Origin: CAZMCT01 sp964564785
GTDB taxonomy: Bacteria; Planctomycetota; Phycisphaerae; UBA1845; Fen-1342
Direction of reading: 5' to 3'
Assembly (NCBI GenBank): GCA_964564785.1
Contig: CAZMCT010000004.1
Location: forward strand, 1-64,000
DNA length: 64,000 nt
In this document: piece after piece, positions 34,915 to 44,033 of the stretch
How positions within the stretch are numbered: position 1 is the stretch's first letter
How the letters are laid out: every line of letters begins with the position of its first letter
Made by a program: the position numbers and the translations under genes
The notes under the pieces: model-generated
Seen by the model: only the letters and a program-made list of their open reading frames with translations
The model's database searches: none
What the model was told of the DNA's origin: nothing

Positions 34915-36083
34915 GGCGCATGCCGAATCGGGACGCGACGGTGCTGTGGGTCGTGCAGAGCTCGTGCTTTGCCGGTTCGAGCGGGGTGCGCGAGTGCCAT
35001 CTGCTGATCCGGCCGGTGCGGCACGCGCGCGTGGAGGTGCAACTGGAATGGCTGGCCCACGCATACGAAGAGGCGCTGGCACAGCACGGGTTTGAAGGCG
35101 GCACGGCCGTCTTCCGGCGGTTCTTCTGTAGCGATCTGGCCAACCAGCGGGCAGCGCTGGAAACGCGGCCGCTGAGCAATCGCGAGTCGCCCGACGAGCC
35201 GTGCGCCATCTCGTGGGTCGAGCAGGCGCCGGCCTCGCCCGCGAAAGTCGCGCTGTGGGCGTATCACGTGAGTGACCCGGCGGGCGGGCTGGAGAAGCGG
35301 CGGGACTTCCGCACGCTGACGTGCACGCGCGGCGCGCTGGCCCACCTGTGGACGACCGGGATCGTGTCGCCCGACGTCGCGGCCGAGGAGCAAACCCGTG
35401 CGAACTTCGCCGAATACGCTCGTTGCCTGCGACGGCGCGGCCTGTCCCTGGCGCAGCACGCCCTGCGAACGTGGCTGTTCATCGCGGACATCGACGCGGA
35501 CTACGAGCGCGTGGCGGCCGAGCGGCGCGCGTTCTTCGCCGAGCACGGACTGACGCCCGACACGCACTTCATCGCCAGCACGGGGATCCAGGGACGTGCG
35601 GCGGAACCCGGCACGCGTGTGATGCTCGACGCGTACGCCGTGGGCGGTGTGCGACCCGAGCAGGTCCGCTTCCTTTCGGCGCCCGATCATCTGAGCCCCA
35701 CGCACATCTACGGCGTCACGTTCGAACGCGCCACGCAGATCACCTACCGCGACCGCGCGCACGTGCTGCTCTCGGGCACCGCGAGCATCGACTCCGCGGG
35801 GCGCGTCCTGCACGCCGGCGATGTGCTGCGGCAGCTTGAGCGAACGCTCGAGAACCTCGCCGCCCTGCTGCGCGCGGCCGGCGCCACGCTGGACGATCTG
35901 GCGGTCGTCATCGCGTACATCCGCGACCCCGCCGACCGGCCCGCGGTACGGGCCGCGCGGCGCCGGCGCTGCGAGGCGCCGGTCGAGGTGCTCATCGCTC
36001 CCATCTGCCGGCCGGCGTGGCTGGTCGAGGTGGAGGGGATCGCGATCTGCCCGGCCGCCCGGCCCGACCTGCCGGCGTTCTGA
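34911..36083 (+). CDS. Two-domain Rid/chorismatase-like protein
   Basis: 390 aa, joined to the previous gene by ATGA. The N-terminal domain (about 1-130) starts VLWVVQSSCFAGSSGVRECHLLI. The C-terminal domain (about 270-385) has HVLLSGTASIDSAGRVLHAGDVLRQLERTLENLAALLRAAG, like YjgF/RidA folds, and close to the SGTASI / GD / Q / ET..N pattern of FkbO/Hyg5/XanB2 chorismatases as I recall it. Chorismate hydrolysis or lysis is a possible activity but cannot be claimed from sequence alone. Its place at the end of a DUF1549-DUF1501-PPC operon is unexpected. Confidence 0.7.
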   Translation: MRRMPNRDATVLWVVQSSCFAGSSGVRECHLLIRPVRHARVEVQLEWLAHAYEEALAQHGFEGGTAVFRRFFCSDLANQRAALETRPLSNRESPDEPCAISWVEQAPASPAKVALWAYHVSDPAGGLEKRRDFRTLTCTRGALAHLWTTGIVSPDVAAEEQTRANFAEYARCLRRRGLSLAQHALRTWLFIADIDADYERVAAERRAFFAEHGLTPDTHFIASTGIQGRAAEPGTRVMLDAYAVGGVRPEQVRFLSAPDHLSPTHIYGVTFERATQITYRDRAHVLLSGTASIDSAGRVLHAGDVLRQLERTLENLAALLRAAGATLDDLAVVIAYIRDPADRPAVRAARRRRCEAPVEVLIAPICRPAWLVEVEGIAICPAARPDLPAF

Positions 36084-36450
36084 AGGCCAAACTCCGAATC
36101 CCGAATGAGGAATGCAGAACGGAGGATCCGGCGGAGCCGGCTTCGCGGTCATTTCGACTAGCACCCGGCGCTGTCATGCCGAGGACGTCGGGCTGCGATC
36201 GACGAGGAACTGGCGCCGCATCAGGAGCAACAGGATCTGGTCGCGGCGGTGCGGCGGCTTGGGGTGCGACGCGCGGCGCCGGCCGCGGCGGCGTCCGACA
36301 CGCCGGCCTGAGTTCCGGCCGCCGCACGGGGGTTTCGCGTTGCCGGGAGCCGCGGGGCTCGTTACAGTCGCCCCGCGGGACGCGGGTCGAGCGGCCGCCG
36401 CGGCGGATGCGGGCCGCGCAGGACATGCCACATTCGAGCTGGAGCAGGAC
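36084..36450. other. Intergenic region, possible gene remnant
   Basis: 367 bp. It opens with a low-complexity stretch (CCGAATCCCGAATGAGGAAT). A short plus-strand frame ending at about 36310 reads IDEELAPHQEQQDLVAAVRRLGV before a stop and looks like the C-terminus of a lost gene. No start or family can be assigned. Confidence 0.4.
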
Positions 36451-37698
36451 ATGTGCGCAAGCGCCGAAGATTCGAGAACGGTCGGGGCGGATCGGATCCG
36501 TCAGGCCGGTTGGCTGGCGGTGGCCGCCGCCGTGGTGGCGACCGGGTGCGTGGCGCCGGGCCGCCAGCGTGCCGTGCCCGATCACTGCCAGGACCGGGCC
36601 GTGCTGCCCGGCCTGCCGCCGAGCATCCGGACGTGGGGCTCGGAGCTCAACCCCGCGTTCCGCGAAGAGCTGTTCACGGCGGGACGGCGCGAATTGGAGC
36701 TCCGGACGGCCGCCGGCCAGCGCCCGCCCCTGCCGCCCGCGGAGTTCCTGGCCATCTCGGGCGGCGGCCAGGACGGGGCGTTCACGGCCGGCCTGCTGAA
36801 CGGCTGGACGGCGGCGGGCAACCGGCCGCAGTTCAAGGTGGTCACGGGGATCAGCACGGGGGCGCTGATCGCGCCGTTCGCCTTCGTTGGACCGAGTCGC
36901 GACGCCACGCTGCGCGCGGTGTACACCCAGACCGCGACGCGGGACATCCTGACGAAGCGCAACATCCTGGCCGCGGTGTTCGACGACGCCCTGACGGACA
37001 ACGCCCCGCTGTGGCGACTGCTCGAGCGACACGTGGACGAGCAGCTTCGGGCGGAGATCGCAGCGGAGTACGCGAAGGGGCGGCTGCTGCTGATCGGCAC
37101 GACCAACCTCGACGCCCGGCGGGCGGTGATCTGGAACATCGGGGCGATCGCCGCGAGCGGCCATCCGGACGCGCTGCCGCTGATCCGCAGGATCATGATC
37201 GCGTCGGCCTCGATTCCGGCCGCGTTTCCACCGGTCATGATCGACGTGGAGGTGGACGGGCAGCGGTACCAGGAGATGCACGTGGACGGGGGGGCGATGA
37301 CGCAGGTGTTCCTGTACCCGCCCTCGCTGAAGCTGCGGGCGGAGGCGGAGGCGGCGGGCTTTGTCCGCGACCGCCGCCTGTATGTCGTCCGCAATTCGCG
37401 GCTGGACCCGGACTGGGCGGAAACGCGGCGGCGGACGCTCAGCATCGCAGGGCGGGCCATCGCGGCCCTGCTGCAGACGCAGGGCATCGGCGACCTGTAC
37501 CGCATCTACGTGAACGCCCAGCGGGATGCCATCGACTACAACCTGGCGTTCATCCCGACGGACTTCCGGGTCGCGCCGCGGGAGCCGTTCGACCGGGAGT
37601 ACATGAGCGCGCTGTACGCCGTCGGCGAGCGGATGGCGCGGGCCGGCTATCCCTGGCAGAAGACCCCGCCCGCCTACGAGATCGAAAAACCGCAGTGA
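36451..37698 (+). CDS. Patatin-like phospholipase lipoprotein
   Basis: 415 aa. The lipobox AVVATGC (C33) marks a lipoprotein. The patatin domain starts at about residue 98: oxyanion loop SGGGQDGAF (103-111), nucleophile S135 in GISTG, and a late HVDGG giving the catalytic aspartate. LRRIMIASASIPAAFPPVMI is the usual patatin segment. Likely a membrane-anchored lipid acyl hydrolase. ATG 36451 follows GGAGCAGGAC. Dut is 18 bp downstream but has its own leaderless promoter. Confidence 0.88.
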   Translation: MCASAEDSRTVGADRIRQAGWLAVAAAVVATGCVAPGRQRAVPDHCQDRAVLPGLPPSIRTWGSELNPAFREELFTAGRRELELRTAAGQRPPLPPAEFLAISGGGQDGAFTAGLLNGWTAAGNRPQFKVVTGISTGALIAPFAFVGPSRDATLRAVYTQTATRDILTKRNILAAVFDDALTDNAPLWRLLERHVDEQLRAEIAAEYAKGRLLLIGTTNLDARRAVIWNIGAIAASGHPDALPLIRRIMIASASIPAAFPPVMIDVEVDGQRYQEMHVDGGAMTQVFLYPPSLKLRAEAEAAGFVRDRRLYVVRNSRLDPDWAETRRRTLSIAGRAIAALLQTQGIGDLYRIYVNAQRDAIDYNLAFIPTDFRVAPREPFDREYMSALYAVGERMARAGYPWQKTPPAYEIEKPQ

Positions 37699-37704
37699 CG
37701 GCGA

Positions 37705-37710
37705 TATAGT
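37705..37710 (+). promoter_or_regulatory. -10 box TATAGT of leaderless dut promoter
   Basis: TATAGT, then CGCCGC, then ATG 37717. No ribosome binding site fits in the gap. Confidence 0.55.
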
Positions 37711-37716
37711 CGCCGC

Positions 37717-38163
37717 ATGCCACCCGTGCTGAAATTCCGCCGCCGCCCGGGAACCGAGGATCTCCCGCCACCGCAGTACATGTCCGAGCACGCCGCCGGG
37801 CTCGACCTCGTCGCCGCCAACGACCAGCCGATCACGATCGCGCCCGGCGAGATCAAGCTCGTTCCGACCGGGCTCTACGTCGAGATCCCGGTCGGCTACG
37901 AGGGGCAGGTCCGGGCCCGCAGCGGCCTGGCGCTCCGCCACGGACTCATGCTGCCCAACGCCCCCGGCACGATCGACGCCGACTACCGCGGAGAGCTACA
38001 GGTCGTCCTCGCCAACTGCGGCCGGCAGCCGTACACGATCGAGCGCGGCCTGCGCTTCGCCCAGCTCGTGATCAGTCCGGTGGCCCACGTCGAGGTGAAA
38101 CCGGTTGAGCGCCTCGCCGACAGCGCGCGCGGCACGGGCGGGTTCGGCCATACCGGCTGCTGA
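37717..38163 (+). CDS. dut: dUTP diphosphatase
   Basis: A 148-aa trimeric dUTPase hydrolysing dUTP to dUMP and pyrophosphate. The five motifs are visible: HAAGLDLVA (1), PTGLYVEIPVGYEGQVRARSGLA (2-3 region), GTIDADYRGE (with the catalytic Asp), GLRFAQLVI (4) and the glycine-rich RGTGGFGHTG at the C-terminus (5). Normal length. The gene is probably transcribed as a leaderless mRNA. Confidence 0.96.
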   Translation: MPPVLKFRRRPGTEDLPPPQYMSEHAAGLDLVAANDQPITIAPGEIKLVPTGLYVEIPVGYEGQVRARSGLALRHGLMLPNAPGTIDADYRGELQVVLANCGRQPYTIERGLRFAQLVISPVAHVEVKPVERLADSARGTGGFGHTGC

Positions 38164-38178
38164 CGGCCGTTCAACGCG

Positions 38179-38838
38179 TCAGCGCTTGCGCGCCAGCAGC
38201 AGCCCGTCGCCGATCGGGACCAGGCTGGCGCTGACCCGCGCATCGGCCTGGACCTTCGCGTTCAGGGCCGCGATCGTCCGGGTCCGCGCGTCGTCCTTCC
38301 TGGGCCGGACGACGCGCCCGGCCGCGAGGGCATTGTCGACCGCGACCAGGCCGCCCGGGCGGAGCAGTTCGAGGACCCGCTCGTAGTAGCCGTCGTAGTT
38401 CTCCTTGTCGGCGTCGATGAACGCGAAGTCGAACGTGCCGCGGCCGGCGGCAAGGAGCGTCGCGAGCGTGTCGAGTGCCGGAGCGAGGCGGAGATCGATG
38501 CGCTCGGCGAGGTGTGCGGCGCGCCAATAGCGTTTGGCAATGCGAGTCCATTCGCGGCTGACATCGCAGCAGATCAGCCGGCCGTCGGGGGGCAGGGCGG
38601 CGGCGATCCACAAGGCGCTGTAGCCGGTGAACGTGCCGATCTCGAGCGCCTGCCGGGCGCCGATCAGCTCGACGAGCAGGGCCATGAACTGCCCTTGCTC
38701 CGGGGCGATCTGCATGTCGTGGTTGTCGAGGCGGGCGGTCTCGGCCCGCAGCTTGCGGAAGAGGGGCGGCTCGCGCAGCGTACGGGTGACGAGGTAGTCG
38801 TGGATCTTGTCGGTGACGGCAAGTGTGCGGTTGGACAT
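38179..38838 (-). CDS. Class I SAM O-methyltransferase
   Basis: A 219-aa O-methyltransferase of the caffeoyl-CoA/catechol type. The SAM motif is ALEIGTFTGYSALWIAAALPPDG, with D in ICCDVS. FDFAFIDADKENYDGYYERVLELLRPGGLVAVDN holds the metal-binding aspartates (DADKENY). Substrate unknown. ATG 38838 is preceded by GGAGG and, 18 nt upstream, by TACAAT (38862-38857). Convergent with dut. Confidence 0.9.
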   Translation of the reverse strand: MSNRTLAVTDKIHDYLVTRTLREPPLFRKLRAETARLDNHDMQIAPEQGQFMALLVELIGARQALEIGTFTGYSALWIAAALPPDGRLICCDVSREWTRIAKRYWRAAHLAERIDLRLAPALDTLATLLAAGRGTFDFAFIDADKENYDGYYERVLELLRPGGLVAVDNALAAGRVVRPRKDDARTRTIAALNAKVQADARVSASLVPIGDGLLLARKR

Positions 38839-38876
38839 GGCGCCTCCGGGCTGGTGGATTGTAGGGCGTACGGTCG

Positions 38877-38950
38877 GAGGGAACAGGGAACTGGGAACAG
38901 GGAACTGGGAAGTGGGAAGGGGGAAGGGGGAACGGGGAGGGGGGAACAGG
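38877..38950. repeat. GGGAACAG/GGGAACTG low-complexity tract
   Basis: Imperfect tandem repeats of GGGAACAGGGAACTG and GGGAAGTG units, about 70 bp, between divergent genes and just upstream of the MFS promoter box. Confidence 0.85.
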
Positions 38951-38964
38951 ACGGGAGGCCGGCG

Positions 38965-38970
38965 TATCAT
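38965..38970 (+). promoter_or_regulatory. -10 box TATCAT of leaderless MFS gene
   Basis: TATCAT, then GAGGCC, then ATG 38977. The GAGG in the gap is too close to the start to act as a normal ribosome binding site. Confidence 0.5.
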
Positions 38971-38976
38971 GAGGCC

Positions 38977-40140
38977 ATGTCGCCGGTCTGGTCCGCCGCG
39001 CTGATCGTGTTCCTCGAAGGACTCGTGCTTTGGGCCACCTTCCCGATCACCTACGCGTACTGCAAGGCGCTCGGCGCACCCCCCGAGCGCGTCGGGCTGT
39101 ACGTCGGGCTCGCGTTCATGCTGCTGGGCGGGCCGAAGGTCCTCACGAACCCCGTGCTCGGCCGCTGGTCCGACCGCTGGGGCCGCCGGCCGCTGATGGC
39201 TCTCTCGAGCCTCGGCACGCTGATCAGCTCGGTGGTCTGGGCGCGGGCCGGCAGCGTGGCCGGACTCCTCGTGTCCCGGGCCATCGGCGGGGCGTTCGGG
39301 GCGCAGGCCACCCTGGCGCCGGCCGTCGTGGCCGACAGTCTTCCGCCGGAGCGGCGGGGGATGGGCATGGGCGTGCTGGGCGCGGCGTTCGCGCTCTCGC
39401 TGGTACTCGGGCCGCTCTTGGGCGGGCTGGTGGCCGAGCACGCCTCGCACGCGGCCGTCGGGTGGCTCGGGGCCGGGCTGCAACTGCTCTCGATCCTGAC
39501 GTCGCTGTTCGTGCTCCGCGAGACGCGGCCCATGAGCGGGACCGTGGATCGGCCGCGGATCTCGACCCGCGAGCTGCTTGCCCTGCCGCGCGTGAGCGGC
39601 CTGATGGCGTCGACGTTTCTGGCGACGTTCGGCGTGGCGCATTTCACGACGACGTTTCCGGCCGTGGCCGAGGAACGCTACGGTCTGAGCGAGGCCCACG
39701 CAGGTTACGCCTTCACGTTGTTCGGGCTGGTGGGCGTGCTGGTGCAGGGCGGGCCGCTGCGCTGGCTGGTGCCGCGGTTCGGTGAGCGGTGGACCGCGCT
39801 GACGGGGCTGGCGCTGCTGGCGGTCAGCCTGCTGGCCGTCGCGGGGATACCCCCGCTGGCGCTGCTGTGGATCTGTGCGGCCGCGGTGGGGGCGGGTACC
39901 GCGCTGGTCACGCCGACGCTGACCGCGCTGGTGTCGGGGCGTGTGGACTACCGGCGGCAGGGCTCGTTGCTGGGGCTGCACCAGAGCGCGACGGCGCTGG
40001 GCCGCAGCATCGGGGCGGCGATTGCCGGCTGGGTGCTGGGGACGGCCGGCCCGGCCGCGCCGTACTGTCTGGCGGCCGCGGCCTGTGCGGTGGCGGGGGC
40101 ACTATTGCTGATGCAGGGGAGTGAGGGATCGAGGGATTGA
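38977..40140 (+). CDS. MFS transporter (TetA/drug-efflux-like)
   Basis: 387 aa, twelve predicted helices. The MFS loop 2-3 motif A is GRWSDRWGRRPLM and its half-repeat is weaker. RAIGGAFGAQATLAPAVVADSLPPERRGMGMGVLGAAFALSLVLGPLLGG is typical of TetA-like drug/H+ antiporters. The C-terminus MQGSEGSRD is encoded by a GGGATCGAGGGATT-type dispersed repeat, so the tail is probably recent and non-essential. Probably expressed from the leaderless promoter at 38965. Confidence 0.85.
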   Translation: MSPVWSAALIVFLEGLVLWATFPITYAYCKALGAPPERVGLYVGLAFMLLGGPKVLTNPVLGRWSDRWGRRPLMALSSLGTLISSVVWARAGSVAGLLVSRAIGGAFGAQATLAPAVVADSLPPERRGMGMGVLGAAFALSLVLGPLLGGLVAEHASHAAVGWLGAGLQLLSILTSLFVLRETRPMSGTVDRPRISTRELLALPRVSGLMASTFLATFGVAHFTTTFPAVAEERYGLSEAHAGYAFTLFGLVGVLVQGGPLRWLVPRFGERWTALTGLALLAVSLLAVAGIPPLALLWICAAAVGAGTALVTPTLTALVSGRVDYRRQGSLLGLHQSATALGRSIGAAIAGWVLGTAGPAAPYCLAAAACAVAGALLLMQGSEGSRD

Positions 40141-40149
40141 GCGGCCGAC

Positions 40150-41832
40150 TTATCGCAGCCTCTCTGCGTCAGAGAACTTCGGCGATGCTCCGTCGAAGCG
40201 GTAGACCTCGATCGACTCCTGCTTACCGGGCTCGTTCTTGATCCGGTAGCTGCGGTGCGTGGGCTCTCCGAGCGTCGCGGTCAGGGCGCGCAGATAGGCG
40301 GCGAACTGGTCGTCGTCGAACCGGACACCCTTGCGCTCGTGGTTGGCGCGGTAGAACATCAGCCAGGTGGTCCGCACGTCGTCCGGCGGCACCGATTCGG
40401 CCGGCGGCGCCCAGAGAATCGGGCCGCGGGCCATGCGCAGGGCGTCGAACACGAATTGCCCGCCGATCCCGGCCCAATCGCCCAGATAGGGAGCGTGCGG
40501 CACGCGCTCGGGGGCGTTGAAGATGATCCAGCGCTCACCCGGCTGCGTCTCGGCGGCGACGTCGGCCAGGGCTTGCTTGCCGAGCAGCACCGCTTTGGAC
40601 TGGTACGGCTTGAGCACGTCGCCCACCATGGCCCCGAGCGCAAAGAGGGCGAAGCCGGCCGAGGCGGCCCGCAAGCCGTTTCGCAGGTGCCAAGGCCGCT
40701 CGCGCAGCCAGATGCCGCCGCGGTGCCGCTGGCCGGCGACGAGCCGCAGCGTGCCCCAGCGGAGCGCGACCCACGCCCCCGCGCCGGCGAGGAGGCAGAT
40801 CGCCGGGGCGAGGTACAGCGACGTGCGGACCGACCCGCCGTAGGGGTAGCGCTCGAATGATGCGGCAAGGAACGTCAGCGCAAACGGCGCCAGCAGCAGG
40901 AGCAGCAGCGGGCGATTGCGCCGCCACAAATACCCGCACCCGACCAGGAACAGGGCAAACGTCGCGGCGCTGCCGCCGTAGTGCCCTCCGTGCGGATACG
41001 CGAACATCATCCCGGTGTGAATCAGCACGAGCCAGGCCGGCAGCTTCCACGGCTGCGACCACGGCGGGAAGGCCATGGTCCACATACTGATTTCGGTCAG
41101 GCGGGCGGCGGCCTGGGCATGCGGCCGGCCATAGAACAGCCACATGCTCGCGAAGCTGCCGGTCAGCAGCAGTGCGAGCGCGGCCCAGGCCGCGATCACT
41201 GCCGGCTGGCGCCTGCGATCGACGAGCCATGCGAGAAAAAGCACCGCCCCGCCGCCGACGAACGCCGCCGGGTATGACAGCCACGGCGCCATGACGCCCA
41301 GCGCCAGCAGCGCCGCCCACCGCCCGGCCGACCGCGGCCGCTGCCAGACCGCTCGCGCGAGCAGCGTGATGGAAAGCGAGACGAGCAGGTCGAGGGTGTA
41401 GGGCTTGAGCTCGGCCCCGTGCCGCACGATGTAGTAGCCGGCGGCGAAGAAGCCGACTGCGAGCAGCGTCGCAGGGCGGGGCAGCGCACCGCGGGCGAAC
41501 CGCCAGAACAGCAGCAGTGAGGCCAGACCGGCAAGAAACGGCACGAGCCGCAGAGCGTACTCGGACAGCCCGAGCGTGCGAGTGACGACCGCTTCGGCCC
41601 AGATGAACAGCAGGGGGACGATCTGGCCGTACTTGAGCGGGCGGAGCAGCGCGGCGAAGTCGGCGTCGACGAGGTTGACGGCGACGAACGCCTCGTCACC
41701 CCAAACCGGGAAGCCGAGGGCGTAGCGGACGCTGCGCCAGAGCAGGCCGACCGCCACAAGCAGCAACGTGAGCCAGGCGGTGCTGCGCAGACGCTGCGCT
41801 CGTCGAAGTCGGTTGGCGGTTGCGACGCTCAT
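40150..41832 (-). CDS. GT39-like membrane glycosyltransferase
   Basis: 560 aa, about eleven membrane segments. The first loop has GDEAFVAVNLVDADFAALLRPLKYGQIVPLLFIWAEA, the acidic-loop signature of GT39/ArnT-like PMT enzymes that use lipid-linked sugars. The C-terminal part is a soluble extracytoplasmic domain (RWIIFNAPERVPHAPYLGDWAG). The donor is unknown. Start ATG 41832 overlaps the yhcH-like stop, so it is last in the nadB - yhcH - GT operon. Confidence 0.75.
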   Translation of the reverse strand: MSVATANRLRRAQRLRSTAWLTLLLVAVGLLWRSVRYALGFPVWGDEAFVAVNLVDADFAALLRPLKYGQIVPLLFIWAEAVVTRTLGLSEYALRLVPFLAGLASLLLFWRFARGALPRPATLLAVGFFAAGYYIVRHGAELKPYTLDLLVSLSITLLARAVWQRPRSAGRWAALLALGVMAPWLSYPAAFVGGGAVLFLAWLVDRRRQPAVIAAWAALALLLTGSFASMWLFYGRPHAQAAARLTEISMWTMAFPPWSQPWKLPAWLVLIHTGMMFAYPHGGHYGGSAATFALFLVGCGYLWRRNRPLLLLLLAPFALTFLAASFERYPYGGSVRTSLYLAPAICLLAGAGAWVALRWGTLRLVAGQRHRGGIWLRERPWHLRNGLRAASAGFALFALGAMVGDVLKPYQSKAVLLGKQALADVAAETQPGERWIIFNAPERVPHAPYLGDWAGIGGQFVFDALRMARGPILWAPPAESVPPDDVRTTWLMFYRANHERKGVRFDDDQFAAYLRALTATLGEPTHRSYRIKNEPGKQESIEVYRFDGASPKFSDAERLR

Positions 41833-42302
41833 GCCGGCAGGGCCACCTTGAGGACGACCTTGCGCACCAGACACGGCGGGCCGACCGCGACGCCGGGCTG
41901 ATGCGCGTCGTGGGGAAAGAGGATCGCGAACCGGCCGGGGACGAGGGTCAGGGCGCCGCCCGGGGGCCGATCGGCGGTGGGCGGAGCAAAGAGCGCGATG
42001 TCGCGTTCGGCGTCATACGCCTGGGTCATGCGCAGCGCGGCGACCGGGGCGAAGCCGAGCTGCTCGCAGCCGGCGGCAAGGCACTGTACGTCGATGAAGC
42101 GGCGATGGGCCTCGAACGGGACCGCGACCGCGGGGCGGGTCACGTACTCCGCGACGCGGACGTGGAGAGCGGGGCCGTCGAGTTCGAGCGTGCCGAGCGA
42201 CAGGCGGCCCAGGTCGGCGGTGCGCAGCCACGTCAGCGCTTGCGTGAGGCGCGGCGACGGGCCGGCGTAGTGCTCCACGTGCGCAAGTTCGGCGTAGATC
42301 AC
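41829..42302 (-). CDS. YhcH/YjgK/YiaL-family (DUF386) protein
   Basis: A 157-aa cupin-like protein. VRVAEYVTRPAVAVPFEAHRRFIDVQCLAAGCEQLGF contains the family EAHRxxxDVQ motif, and FAILFPHDAHQPGVAVGPPCLVRKVVLKV the FPxDxHxP and VxKxVxKV motifs. Relatives are linked to sialic acid or other sugar metabolism. GTG 42302 overlaps the nadB stop (GTGA) with GGAGAAG upstream. Confidence 0.88.
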   Translation of the reverse strand: MIYAELAHVEHYAGPSPRLTQALTWLRTADLGRLSLGTLELDGPALHVRVAEYVTRPAVAVPFEAHRRFIDVQCLAAGCEQLGFAPVAALRMTQAYDAERDIALFAPPTADRPPGGALTLVPGRFAILFPHDAHQPGVAVGPPCLVRKVVLKVALPA

Positions 42303-43951
42303 GCGGCTTCTCCGGGAACCGGGCTGGTGGCCACCTGCACGCCGTCCTCGGTGCGCGTCAGGTCGATGTGACAGCGCCAACGCGGCTCGCGCTGCGGGAA
42401 GTCGGTGCGGAAATGCACGCCGCGGGACTCGCAGCGGGTGGCGGCCCCGGTCGTGATGGCGAGCGCGGCCGTCAGCATGTTTTGTGTTTCCCAGGCGTGC
42501 GGCGTGTCGAACACCTTGTCCATGACGTACCGCGCCCAGAACTCGATGATCTCGAGCGTCTCGCGCAGGCGGTCGCCGCTGCGCTCGACCGCGACGTTGC
42601 GTGACATGAGGCTCGAGAGACTGTTGGCGACGTCGAGCAGGTCCAGCTCGGTCCGCGGCGAGTGCGGGAGCAGGTGGCTGACGGGGAGCGGGCTCTTCAG
42701 TCGGTGGTTGGCCGACGACCGCTGCGCGGCGAGCCGCCCGGCCCGCCGGCCGAATACCAGCCCCTCGAGCAGCGAATTGCTCGCGAGCCGGTTGGCGCCG
42801 TGCAGGCCGCTGGACGCCGCCTCGCCGCAGGCCAGCAGGCCCTCGAGCGACGTCCGGCCGCTCGGGTCGATGACGATGCCGCCGACCGTGTAGTGAGCGC
42901 TGGGCCGAACGGGAATCAGGTCGCGCTCGGGCCGGATATCGAAATTGCGACACAGGCGGTCGAGGTTGGGGAAGCGGGCGGCGAACTGTCCGGGGGCGAA
43001 GTGCCGGACGTCGAGGTAGACGCACGGGGCGTGCTCGCGCTTCATCTCGGCGGCGATGGCCCGGCTGACGATGTCGCGCGGCGCAAGCTCGCCGCGCGGA
43101 TCGTAGTTGGACATGAAGCGGCGTCCGTCGCGGGTGACCAGGTGCGCGCCCTCGCCGCGGACGGCCTCGCTGATCAGCTCGCGGGCCGCCCCCGCGACGT
43201 AGAGCGTCGTCGGGTGGAACTGGATCATCTCCATGTCGCGCAGCACTGCCCCCGCGCGGAACGCCATTGCCAGTCCGTCGCCCGTGGCCACCGGCGGATT
43301 GGTCGTCTCGCGGTACACCCGCCCGCAGCCGCCGGTCGCGAGGATCGTCGTCGTCGCCCAGAACATCTGGTGGCCGTACTTGGGGTGGTGCGTGAGCACG
43401 CCGACGACGTGGCCGTCGTGGGTCAGCAAGTCGATGGCGAAGCACTGCTCGAAGATGCGGATGCGGGGGTGGGCGCGGGCCTGGTCGAGGAGGACGCGGA
43501 CGACTTCGCGGCCGGTCGCGTCGTGAGCGTGGATGATGCGGGCGACGGAGTGGCCGCCCTCGCGGCCGGCGTCGAGCAGGCCCGCGGCGCGGTCGAAGCG
43601 GGCGCCGGCGCGTTCGAGGAGCTGGATGAAATCGGGGGCTTCGGCGACGACGCCGCGAATGACGTCGGGGTGGCCGAGGCCGCAGGCGACCGCGAGGGTG
43701 TCGCGGGCGTGCAGGTCGGGGGTGTCATCGGGATCGGTGGCGGCCGCGATGCCGCCCTGGGCCCAGGCGGTGGCGGACTGGTCGGGTCGGTCCTTGGAGA
43801 CGAGGAGCACGTCGCCGGCCTCGGCGGCTTCGAGCGCGGCCTGAAGCCCGGCGACGCCGGTTCCCAAGACGATGACGTCGGTGAACAGGTGCGGGAGCCG
43901 GTGCGGCTCGAAATTGGTCAGGTAACGGCGGCGGCCGAGGATCGTGCTCAT
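42299..43951 (-). CDS. nadB: L-aspartate oxidase
   Basis: A 550-aa flavoprotein oxidising aspartate to iminoaspartate in NAD synthesis. FAD-binding GTGVAGLQAALEAAEAG is at about 30-46. The active-site region MEMIQFHPTTLY and EAVRGEGAHLV follow, with Arg in PSAHYTVGG and SSGLHGANRLASNSLLEGL. The helical C-terminal domain is complete. ATG 43951. NadA and NadC are not in the window; downstream genes yhcH and GT39-like overlap it. Confidence 0.95.
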   Translation of the reverse strand: MSTILGRRRYLTNFEPHRLPHLFTDVIVLGTGVAGLQAALEAAEAGDVLLVSKDRPDQSATAWAQGGIAAATDPDDTPDLHARDTLAVACGLGHPDVIRGVVAEAPDFIQLLERAGARFDRAAGLLDAGREGGHSVARIIHAHDATGREVVRVLLDQARAHPRIRIFEQCFAIDLLTHDGHVVGVLTHHPKYGHQMFWATTTILATGGCGRVYRETTNPPVATGDGLAMAFRAGAVLRDMEMIQFHPTTLYVAGAARELISEAVRGEGAHLVTRDGRRFMSNYDPRGELAPRDIVSRAIAAEMKREHAPCVYLDVRHFAPGQFAARFPNLDRLCRNFDIRPERDLIPVRPSAHYTVGGIVIDPSGRTSLEGLLACGEAASSGLHGANRLASNSLLEGLVFGRRAGRLAAQRSSANHRLKSPLPVSHLLPHSPRTELDLLDVANSLSSLMSRNVAVERSGDRLRETLEIIEFWARYVMDKVFDTPHAWETQNMLTAALAITTGAATRCESRGVHFRTDFPQREPRWRCHIDLTRTEDGVQVATSPVPGEAA

Positions 43952-44033
43952 ACGTGCGGCCCCGTTGTAGCGCCGGTCTTTGCGTGTGACAAAGGCGCAA
44001 CTTGCCCGTCGCGCCGCAGGCGTCCGCGCACGG

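Noticed and set aside
34236..36164. 642-codon antisense open frame opposite the PPC and Rid-like genes
   Set aside because: Low-complexity R/P/S-rich shadow of the coding strand.
36174..36452. 92-codon minus-strand open frame before the patatin gene
   Set aside because: Ser/Arg/Ala-rich with no ribosome binding site or family; the opposite strand shows a more protein-like remnant.
38877..38950. CRISPR-like tandem repetition
   Set aside because: Units are 7-8 bp with no spacers; no cas genes in the window.
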